From Pectinophora gossypiella (lineage: Eukaryota; Arthropoda; Insecta; Lepidoptera; Gelechiidae), in contig NC_065429.1 of NCBI RefSeq assembly GCF_024362695.1, positions 5,116,501 through 5,180,500 on the forward strand: a stretch of DNA of 64,000 nt, in the 5' to 3' direction. The translations under genes were made by a program, and so were the position numbers. Below, in pieces: positions 30,301-42,300 of this stretch (the first letter of the stretch is position 1; every line of letters begins with the position of its first letter). The notes beneath the pieces were generated by a model. That model was given only the letters and a program-made list of their open reading frames with translations. It was not told the origin of the DNA and searched no databases.

Positions 30301-33300
30301 AACTAGTTTTTCTCTTATAATCTCTCATCCAACGAAACAACTAATAAACATTTTAGCTGTCGTCACATTATCAGCGCGATGCCAGCGCGGCGCTCGTCAT
30401 AAAGCGGGCTCTAGTGGTCTCTTGACGTCACGCCAACACTGTGACGAGAGCATTAGTAATTTAATTAAATAGTTATCTGGCCTCTAGATCTGGCGCTAGC
30501 GTCCCTCCTAACATTTCTCGCTGTTTGTTGTCTTATAGCGACGGGGAAGAAGCAAATACTCCTATCTTACACAGACCTAACTTTACAGGAGGAGGAAAAA
30601 ACTGAATAACTTTTTTGTTAATAATTATAGCGCGACGTCATGTTCTGAAGGTAGTTTTGTTATTTCAAGAGACATTTTTTTAAACTAATATTAATTTTGT
30701 ATATATAGAGGAATTAAAGTTAATGTAAGTTAGAGCCTATTGGTTTCTGTGTTGGGTCGAAAGTTTTGACGTTAGACGGTTTTTCCACTTGCAATTAATC
30801 CTTAAAATTCCTATTGTTTGACTTATTTCTCTATGTAAACTATTCACTGTAGCTTCAAAAACCTATTAATAATTAAAAAAACAATAACTATAAAACTAAC
30901 GTAAATTATACATGATTTTGTAAGATAGGATGTATTGCTTTGAATGAATTTCAAATTATGTTCAAGTTAGGAGATATTATAAAGCAATGCCGCAACATTT
31001 AACTAGTAAATATTTAACTGTAAACTATTATAAAGCATGCAATATAATAACAAATAATCGTATTTTTTAAAAAAATACTGAAACGACAGCTTTTTTAAAG
31101 AAAGTGCTACGCTTAGCATTTTTAATGAAAATAAACTTTGATCTTAAACAAGGTTTAACAAATTATTTATTGATCATGATAAAGTAGGCATCTTCGTTTT
31201 TTAATTGGCATTTAATAAAAATATCAATATAGTACGAATTATATATTTATTAAGTCAATAATCAACTGAGTTCAACAAGTAGGTACTTATTAAAATCATT
31301 ATCAATAGCCCGGTCAATAAAGGAGTATGTGGGAGGAATCCTATGATTTTTCTTCAGGAATGTGTTCCGGAACACATTCCTGAATGTGTCCTTATTTATG
31401 GAGTTAACATAGTAAAAATTCCCACGTTTACATGTTGTCATTTCCGTAACTTAATGTTTACCAAACCATACAAAAATATAAAATATCGATATTTTTGTAT
31501 GGTATTGGTCGTTCAATTTACTTCTCACTTTTTATTCTAAATTCCTCTCCAAAATGAAAACTGTGGGATTTTTTTTGACAAAAAGATAATTATAAAATAA
31601 ATAACCCAGTTATCCAATATCAAATAATTAACTTGTCAAACAATTTTTATTAATAACTGTCTTTAAAAAAATGTTTTGTGTTGCGGAATGGGTGTAGGTC
31701 AGAGATACCAATTTTGAGTTTTTCGCTGATATCTCAAAAACGATGCGTCCTAGAGAAAATAACTTTATATTAATTTAAAGAACATTAAATTGTCTACAAA
31801 TTTGTTAATATAATATTTTTTTGATATTTCGCCCGTTTTCGAGCTACACGCTTAGGAAAAAAATAATTTAATATTGAAAAGTGTCAGTGATCGAATCACC
31901 CCAAAAAGTAGATCTTGGGTCCATCATCTCTTATTTTTGAAACAAAGACACATTTCGTGCCATGCCCATTGCCCATCATCATCCATCGACCTCCATCATC
32001 TTCCATTAAACAAAAAGACTCATGCTTGATTCTGAAGATAGGAGCTATTATCGATTAAAACATGAGATAGGAGTTATTTATTTCTGTAGAAAGGAGATAT
32101 TTTTATAAAAAATATTGCAACATATAAAATCTTTATTTTAAGAGCTATTTCTATTCATTGAAAATCACCCTAAAAGTAGGAAATATACAACAGAGATCTT
32201 GCCAGCCAACGTAAAATTAAATTTCGCAACGAACTACATCAAAAAGTCGATTTGCCTAAAAATGTAAGATAGGAGTATTTGCTTCTTCCCCGTCGATAGC
32301 TAGTTCCATTAGTCGGTATACAGGTCTACTGGAAAGACCTAGACGGATAGTTACCTGGTAGAGACCAGGTCCATCCAATCCAGAGGGATTTGGCGTCCCT
32401 CCTAGCGTCTCTTCGCTGCTTGTTGTCTTATAACCAGTTCTGCTTGTCGGTCTACTGGTCTACTAGATAAACCTAGGCGGATAGTTATTTGGTTTCTTAG
32501 ATCTGGCGTCCCTCCTAGCGTCTCTTCGCTGCTCGTTGTCTTATAACTAGTTCTGCTTGTCGGTCTACTGGTCTACTAGATAGACCTAGGCGGATAGTTA
32601 CTTGGTCTCTTAGATCTGGCGTCCCTCCTAGTGTCTCTCGCTGCTTGTTGTCTTGTAGCTAATCCTATTCGTCGGTCTACTGGATAAACCTAGGCGGATA
32701 GTTACCTGGTCTCTAGATCTGGCACTGGCGTCTCTTCTGGCGTCTCTCGCGGCTTGTTGTCTCCTCGCTAGTTCTATCCGTCGGTCTACTGGCGGTGGCG
32801 TGGGTCTTGGCCCGGTGATAGCTGCCAATGCTCTGGCTTCTTCTAGCCTGGAGATATGGAGGTAATGGTTGAAAATGTGAAAGAGATAATTCATTATTGT
32901 CTTTCTTTTTTTTTAGATTACGGTTTATAGATCTTAAATGGTTAAAGACTGGGCTGGTAGCCTACACGCCAATAAAAACTAAGTCATATACTCGTAAACT
33001 GCTTATGGTCAGACCGATCGCATGATTGGTCGCAAAAAAAAAGTCATGGTAGTCCTTTTGGTAGAATATAATTTAGTAATATCCAAAGAGTTCGTATTTT
33101 TAGACACAAAAAAAAGTTCACCTCTTCGTGATCTCAGCCTCGGATAGCACGTGGTCGGCGCCGTCGGGCGCGGGCTGCACGTACTCCCCCAGCAGCGTGC
33201 GGGCGCTCCAGCTGAAGTTGTCCGCCGACAACGGGCCCAGCGGGTGCGCCTCCCCGAACTGACCGGGATAGACAATTACAACATGAGTTTCACATGATTT

Positions 33301-36300
33301 TCACATGAGTTTCACGTGAGTTTTACATGAGTTTTATACCAGGAACATGATTGTTCCCAGCACATTGGAGCGTCTGTCGACTTAGACCAGCTTGACCAGT
33401 GGTGTGCCGTTTCCGGGAATATTTCGTTTCGGGAAAGTGAGAATGTTCCCGTTGTAAAAACTCTTCAATAGTAAGAGTGTTCTTGTGCTCTGGTCGAATC
33501 TGCTAATAGATAATAAAGCTCTTTTTACATAAGTTTTGTGCCTTTTTACTGTCGGGAACCTTCCCAGGAACGGCACATCATTGAGCATGGCAGGTGAATG
33601 GTCACCCTCGAGGCCAAGGACCCCTGGATACAGGGTGTTAGTGACACCATACCGATTACTCCTTGGTAATGTGTCCTCAGGGATGGGATGATTCAGCTAT
33701 GATTCTGAGTTAATATCAAGTAGATAGATAGATAGATAATACGTTTATTTGGGACAACAGTACAAGTAGGTTACAAACAATCAATAAACATACAGTTTGA
33801 AACATAACAATAACAAAACACTTAGAAGTCAGAAAGAGTAATCTAGTTAAGTACCGCCGTCCCAAAATAGGCCCTAGCTCAGCATTTGCTGCGGAAACGC
33901 AGGACGAGTCGCAGCGCTGTTATTCTGCTAATACCTGTCGCGAGTAGTACGTGCGCGCAAACAAATCGAACTAAAAATGGATACATACTAGAAAATCAAG
34001 TAGAATTTCCCGTCACCAAATTGAAAAAAAAATATAATAATTTAAAAATGACATAAAAATCTCGAGTATTGCGACGGACATTACACCTCTGCCCACCCCT
34101 TGAGAAATACCGGCATGATGTTATGATATATTTTTTAATAAACTTGTTTTTTTAATTTTTTATTTAAGACTTAATTCAGAAAGGGATTTCGGCTATAACC
34201 CCGTCGGAAATCGAACCTCCATATCGTGATCCCAATGCTCTAAACACTATACTAAGGTAGCACTTGGTTGTTCGGTAAAGTAGGATGATTCCGTGTTTCG
34301 GAAGGCACGTTAAGCTATCGTCTACTAGTCCAAACACCGAATACTTTGTCAGTTAGTACAAATGCTCGCCGCGCCGGCGCTCCATTAGCGGCAAGTTATA
34401 ATAATAATCTCACCGCGTGCAACTCCTGCGCCGACTTGATCTTGACGTGCGCGTGCGGCTCGGGCGGCGTGTACGTGACGTCGCCCTTGATGCTGCAGCT
34501 GCGCGACAGACCTTTGATTACCGTCACGCGCTTCCAGCCTGCAAACAACATGTATCAATATATTATTTTATTACATAACATAAACAGCGTATGTACATCC
34601 CACTGCTGGGCACAGGCCCCCTCCTCGGTCAACTAGAGGGGGTATGGAGCATACTCCACCACGCTGCTCCACTGCGGGTTGGTGGAGGTATTGTTACGGT
34701 GACCGGGAAAATGATCTTCTTCTATCGTGTGGGCTGTGAGGTGGATAACCAAGCTCATCAACCCTGGACCTTGGCCTTTGGCGGCTCAATAATAACCCTG
34801 ACACCAGGGTTGATGGGGTTGGTAATCCACCTCACAACCCACACGATAGAAGAAGAAGTATTATAGTTATTAACATACCCAGTGCCAGCGGCAGCCTCAG
34901 CTGCGCGTCGTTGGGTCGCCGTCCGGGGTCGGACGCGTCCGAGTCGGACGGACAGCTGTCCGACGGACATTCGGAGTCCGTGCTCGCCGTCTCACCTAGG
35001 AGTGCCTTTAGTTTCTCCTGGAAAGACAAATATTATTTAAAATAAGTTGTTGTATGGTGGGGGTTGAGCGGGCAGAGAAGGGAAACGACAAAGGGACGAG
35101 GACGAGTTTATTCCGATACAAACGTACGAATTACAGAGTGTTGTTTTTTTGTTTGTATACTCTTTATTGCTTTAGAATACAAAGGTAATTTACATGGTTT
35201 TTTTTTTAATTTTATTTATGAATTAAGTAATAATCTAAGTAATAAAAATGTTAAAAGATTTTTTTTTTAATTTTATTACTTTTTTGCTTTAAAATACAAA
35301 GGTAATTTACATAATGTTTTTTTTTGGAATTTTATTTATGAATTAAGTAACTATCTAAATAATAAAAATGCTAATATTTTATTTTTATTTTTAAGTTTTT
35401 TTAATTTTATTACTTATATTAATTTTATTACTTCATATCACCCCGTCACTGACACATATCAATCATTGTCAATCATACAAATCAATCGTCAATATTCATT
35501 GATGTATTTACATAACAAGTCACCATACACAAGAGCAATTGACACGATTAACAGTGTGGCAGAGAGGATTGATATCTTTGTTTGTAGTCTGAGCGAATTC
35601 CGATGGGTTACCTTATGTATTTTATGTACTGAGTGAGTTTATGTTACTTGTGTTAGTGTAATTATTCTTTGTAGCTACTATTCTATCGCATTAGGTCCTA
35701 CCTGTAATGATAGTGTATTGAAGTTGAAATAAATAAAAAAAAAAAATGCACAATACAGGGTGTTAGTGACACCGTAACGAATATTGAGGGGGATGATTTA
35801 GATCATGATGCTGAGTTGATATCAAAATTTTCCGACAAGAAATTCCACTTGATATCAAGTCACAATTATGGTCTGAATCATCCCCCTCAGTATTCGTTAC
35901 GATGTCGCTAACACCCTCTATACACCCATTCTTCGCCAGCTATACTGAAATCCCTTGTAATAGGGGGTGAGCCTATTGCAGTGAAAAGGCACTAAATCCT
36001 GCTAATCATATTATAATTTTATTGTATTTTAATTACTAAATTGATTTCAAATATTGATTCTTGATATCTGATACAAATGTTTTTTTATTGCCATTAATCA
36101 GACACGAATCTTGGAAACCACGAACGTGATATCAATTATACAGGGAGAGGGGCAGATGTCTCCTGTGGGATGCGACGTGTGTTAACACTTTTGCAGCGTC
36201 GCAGCTTGGTCGCACGGTCGCTTCGGCTGGCGCCGCGGCTGAGTTCGCTGCTCGTACGAAGCAGGAAAAATATAGGGAGTTAGAAGGTCGCTACATTTTT

Positions 36301-39300
36301 ATCCCGCTTGCTGTTGAGACGACGGGTTGTTGGGGTAGCGATGCTAAAAAATGTATAGCGGAAATCGGACGTCGTTTAAGAGAGAGTGGAGATGACCCCC
36401 GTGCCGGATTGTTCTTGGCGCAAAGGTTGTCCATTGCTGTACAGCGAGGAAATGCGGCTAGTGTAATGGGCACCTTCGCGCCCGGATTAGTCAGGGGCGG
36501 GCTTTTTGACGAGTGCAGTAAATAGCATTATTTTTGTTAACTATTTATGTAATTCCGTGTTTAGTAGTAGTATTAAAATAGAAGGAGTAATAGTATTTGC
36601 TCGTTTAGGTACATTAATAAATCTTAATGACATTAAAACGAGTAATTTATACAGGGTGTTAGTGACATCGTAACGAATACTCAGGGGGATGATTCAGACC
36701 ATGATTTTGAGTTAATATCAAGTGGAATTTTTCGTCGCAAAATTCTTTTTTTTTTTTTTTTCAATTCTATACTTTTGCGATGAAAAAATACACTTGATAT
36801 TAACTCAAAATCATGGTCTGAATCAGTCAGTCTGAACTCAGAATAATCAGCTGAATCATCCCCCTCAGTATTCGTTACGATGTCACTTACACCCCACACA
36901 AGTACATACGGTAGCCATACAAGTAGGTATGGGTGTTAGTGACACCGTAACGAATACTGAGGGGGATGGTTCAGACCATGATTCTGAGTTGATATCAAGT
37001 GGAATTTCGTGTCAAAAAATTCATGAAAATTTTTCTTTTCTTTTTAATTATTTTCAATTCCATACTTTTGCGACGGAAAACTCCACTTGATATCATCTCA
37101 GAATCATGCCCTCAATCACCTCTCAAAGTTTTCGTTACGATGTCACTAACACCCTGTATATGCTATGATACAAACATGAATTTAATTAAAAATTTCTTAC
37201 CAAATCAGTCTCAGCGAGCAGCTGTTGCGCGAGCGCGGGGCGGAGGCCTAGGGCTCTGGATTGGGCCAGCAGCGAGGCCACGGTGTTCTTCTTGGGCTTG
37301 CTGACGCCGCGGCCCAGATTGCGGGGCCGTGCTTCGCGCGTGGGCCAGCCCACTGCTGCACGGAAGCAAGTTAATTTTAAAATGGTACAATTAAGACCAT
37401 CTTCTCGCGTATATTTCTAGACTGCCAAATCCAAATTTATCAACGATGTCGACAACGATTCTTACCGTGTGGGTTGTGAGGTGGTAATACCAACCTCATC
37501 AACCCTGGTGTCAGGGTTATTATTGAGCCGCCAAAGGCCCCTGACATGGCTCATGTAACGACTACTTACATCAGTAAGTAGTGACCGGGACCAACGGCTT
37601 AACGTGCCTTCCGAAGCACGGATCATCTTACTTTCGGACAATCAGGTGATCAGCCTGTAATGTCCTAAACAAACTAGGGTAATCCCTGTGATTCAAAGTG
37701 ATTTTTATGACATGTCCCCACTGGGATTCGAACCCGGGGCCACCGGATCGTGCTTCAATATTTACATTTTGTATTTTCTTTTTACATTTTTCCTCACCTT
37801 ATGGTTGTCTGGAAGAAATCGCTTTAAGCGATAAGGCCGCCATTTGCCATGTACTTATAATAATAATAATTTATTTAATTCACTAAACATGTCTCATATG
37901 TGTTAGTAAACTTATTCTAGATGTTAGTAGCCTTATCTAATATTAGATGCTATGACATGCAAGTCACAGCATCTACGCAGATACGGGCAGTCGAGTCGCG
38001 CACCTATCATCGAGAGGGCGGGGTTGCCGCTGCCCCGCACCCTGCGCACCAGAGACGTGCATCGCTTCCTCATAGTCGTATAAAAGCAGTCGACGCGAGC
38101 TTCAGCGAACATGCCCGAGGCGCTACAGAAGCGAGGCAGCCGCAATAACACCCTAAAAGCGTTGTTGAACTGGACGCGGATAGCGTTGTATGCTTTCTGA
38201 GTGAAGTTCGCAGTATTTTTGTAATTATTTCTTTTTATTTTGGTGCAATAAAGTGTATTTGTATTGTATTGTATTGCATTTGTTACGGTGTCACTAACGC
38301 ATACAACGTAGCATGATTACAGTAGCATATCTGACGTCTCTTTCGCACTAGGCGATGAGCTATATGTCTGTCCTGTTATCCTAATCATGGTGTGTTATAG
38401 GGGTATACGAACGCTTACTTTCACTGTCCTCGCTGCCACTTGACTTGGGTCGGGGCGAGTCTCCGGAGGAGTTTATCTCAGGGGCCACTCTCCGGGGCTT
38501 AGCGCCGGGTTTTCTTCGAGCTGTGAACACACCAGAGTTGATAGTCGTTAGAGCGATATTACATCTTTCAATCATGACTTAGGATTTAGGATTCAAACAA
38601 AAATCCACCTTATTATTCTTTTCTTCTATCGCATGAGCCACCAAAGGTCCCTGACATGGCTCATATAACGACTACTAACTTACATAAGTAGTAACCAGGA
38701 CCAACGGCCTAACGTGCCTTCCGAAGCACGGACAATCAGGTGATCAGCCTGTAATGTTCTAACCAAACTAGGGAACACAAAGTATTTTTGTGATATGTCC
38801 CCACCGGGATTCGAACCCGGGACCTCAGGATCGTGAGCCTAACGCTCAACCACTAGAGGCCGTTAAACCCCCTGGTTTTCTTATTATTTATTTATTAATT
38901 TACATTTCACGACTTTATAGGGCAGAAGCTCCAATGCGCCGTGAAAATTTAATATAAACAACAATATAATTAAACTTAGGTGTAAACAATATAAAAAAAC
39001 ATTTAACTTTCACTCATCATTCACCATCTCCCAGAACCTCAGACACTCGCGACACACATACGTCCACTCACTCACAAACAGATCACACTCTGGTGCTGAT
39101 GCAAGGAGTGCATTAAGCATACCACGGTCGTGAGCTCATGTTATGTTGTAGACACTTACATATCCGGTCGTTGGCACTGGATGCGCTGAGCGAGCTGCTG
39201 AGAGACGTGAGCCTTGATAACGCGTCTGATGCTTGTGTGCTCGCTGCAAAGGATCAACAGAGAAATTACTAGATTGTATAACACCATTTTATGTTTTCTA

Positions 39301-42300
39301 TTAAGGTCTTCTAAGGCCCTGTGCCGAGATTTTTTTTTTTGCAACGTTTCCCTGGCTATACTGCTTGTAATAATAATAATAGTACATTCTTCTACAGAAA
39401 GCAGCAATATTGAATACCTGCAAATTAGTCAGAAAATTCTTGCAAACTGAACATGAATCTCCTATACTTACAGCCACTCAAACCACCCCACAGCCTAATA
39501 CACAATCAGCCACACAACCTACCACACAACCCACACATTCTCTACCTGTACCACACAATACTAACGCAAGGCGTGACCCTGACATGTACTTGGCTTAGGC
39601 CCGTGCATGGCAGTAAACCGGCAAAAGCCGAGGAAACCTAAGGTTTAAAAAAAAAAATAATAATAATAAATACGTATGTCATCATGCAGAAAGCAGCCAT
39701 CCTTAACACCTGTCGGATAGTACGCAAATACCTATCCTCAGATACTTAATTATTATACCCTCCTTCCAGTGGCACTTGGTCTGCGACCCGTGTCTCTGGC
39801 AAATACCCTCCGAAAGAGGAGATAAACTAAAGTTTAAAAAAACAATAATAATAATGGTGTCACACCACATTGGTTTAGATTAAAGTATCTTAAAGGGCCT
39901 CTACGTGTTGGCTTCGGCCCCACGCCCGCCTTCCAAAAGTCCGGGACTCCATAGGCCCGAGATATGGAAACGACATACAAATAATACTTAATAAAGATTT
40001 ATTTTCAGACATTACAATCCGTATGTGTTAGTAATTACAATTGGTCCCTTATTTAAGGTTTAACCTTCTTCTATCGTGTGGATTGTGAGGTGAATTACCA
40101 ACCCCAACAACCATGGTGACAGGCCTCCCCCTTTTTTCCATTCTTCTTTGTTACTAATCTGGTCCAGGTCTTTGTGTTTCCAGCCATTTAAATTATTTCG
40201 TCGACCCACCTTTTAAATTGCCTACCCCTGTTTTTCTTATGGCCTCTAGGGTGCCATAGAAATCCAAATTCAAAATTCATCAAAATTGGCTTACATAGTT
40301 AGCGCTTTTTGAACGTCATAAATTGACAAAAAAACATCACATGATTAATGGACGGCCCCAAAGTACTTACGCGGGCTAGGTTTGAGTGAGAGGTTGAGCG
40401 GGGCGTCATCATCGTTGCTGGAGGTGCTCTTAGCGGGCTCCGCGGCGGCGTCCTCGCGGGCCGACGCCTTCGTACTCAGGTTGAGGCCTGCATCTGGAAC
40501 AATTTATTTATTAAGTGCTACTACATGATACATCGAGGAGCTCGGTGGCGCAGCGGTAAACACGCTCGGTCTGCGATTGTTGAAGTTAAGCAACTTTCGC
40601 AAAGGCCGGTCATAGGATGGGTGACCACAAAAAAAAGTTTTCATCTCGAGCTCCTCCGTGCTTCGGAAGGCACGTTAAGCCGTTGGTCCCGGTTGCATTA
40701 GCAGTCGTTAATAACCACCAATTGGGCCCGCGTGGTGGTTTAAGTAAGGCCCGATCTCCCTATCCATCCATAGGGAAGGCCCGTGCCCCTGCAGTGGGGA
40801 CGTTAATGGGCTGGTGATGATGATGACATCATACAGGGTGTAACTGATATCGTAATGAAGACTTTCAGGGATGATCCAGACCATGATTCATAGTCGACAT
40901 CGTGAAATTTTCCGTCGAAACTACCTATAGAATTGAAAATAATTAAAAAAAAAAAAACAAAAAGCTTTTACCCTTACGAGCTTTTTGTATGGACTGTCCG
41001 GGGTGTGGTGACGGAGGAAACTGACCTGCGGCCGCAGTTGTCCCAGCCAGCTGTCTCTCCAGGGCAGCTAAGCTGACGCCACTCTGACTGGCTATAGTCT
41101 GTAACAGCTCCCGAGATATACCTGCAACATTGAAACATTATTAACTTTAATCTCCGCGGTCTAGTGGTTAGAGCGTTAGGCTCACGATCTGGAGGTCCGG
41201 GTGCGATTCCCGATGGGGGCATTGTCTAAATCACTTTGTGAGACTGTCCTTTGTTTGGTAAGGACTTTTCAGGCTTGAATCACCTGATTGTCCGAAAAAG
41301 TAAGTTGATTCCGTGCTTCGGAGGGCACGTTAAGTCGTTAGTCCCGGTTATTAGCCGTAAAACCACCTCCGCCAACTCGCAGTGGAGCAGCGTGGCGGAG
41401 TATGCTCCATACCTCCGGTTGATTTGATAAAGGCTTGTTATGTTATGTATGTAGTCGTTACATGAGCCATGTCAGGGGCCTTTGGCAGCTGAATAGTACC
41501 CTGACACCAGGGGCCTGTTTAATAAAATTACAATTGTAAATTACAACAATTTGATGTTCATTACGTAGCTAATATGAAACTGCAAAATATTCGTGATCAC
41601 ACACTCCGCAATGTACATCAAATTGTCATTGTAATTTACAATTGTAAGTTTTAGTGTGACAGGCCCCAGGGCTGATGAGGTCATGGATCCTAACGGGAAC
41701 GTACCTGCGTAATCCGACAAGTTGGGTGGCGGCGTGCCCGACACGGAGTTGGATCCGGGCCGGCCGTCTGACTTACTAGGTAGTCGGATCACCTCTACGG
41801 AAGACCTAGAGTTGCCATACTCATCCTGTCGAAACAAAAAAAGGACATTTAAAAACAATGTATATGTGTGTCGTAGGTTTTACCTAAATATTTTTTATTA
41901 TTATTATTATATTTGTCATTTCCATATCTCGGGACTATGGAGTCCCGGACTTTTGGAAGGCGTGCGTGGGGCCGAAGCCAACACGAAGAGGCCCCTTAAG
42001 ACAATTTAATCTAAATTTGATGTGACACCAACCGGCGATTATCCCTGTATGCACTATGGGAGTGCACCCAAAGACAATCCCCGGTTCGTGTAGGACTATT
42101 GCAGATTATGGGAACAAAGGGAACTGGGCTATTGGGTTGGGGGTATTATTAACAATCTGGAGGTCCGGGTTCGATTCCCTATGGAAATATTGTCGAAATC
42201 ACTTTGCGAGACTGTCCTTTGTTTGGTAAGTTGCTGGCTGGAATCACCTGATTGTCTTAAAAAGTAAGTTGATTCCATGCTTCGGTTGGCACGTTAAGCC

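Noticed and set aside
34758..35029. Two minus-strand open frames ending in the SINE-2 pair
   Set aside because: They are extensions of exon 19 past its GTATGT donor into intronic SINE sequence.
40560..40625. 5S rRNA gene
   Set aside because: Only the internal promoter part is similar; the 5S flanks are missing and the unit belongs to SINE-3.
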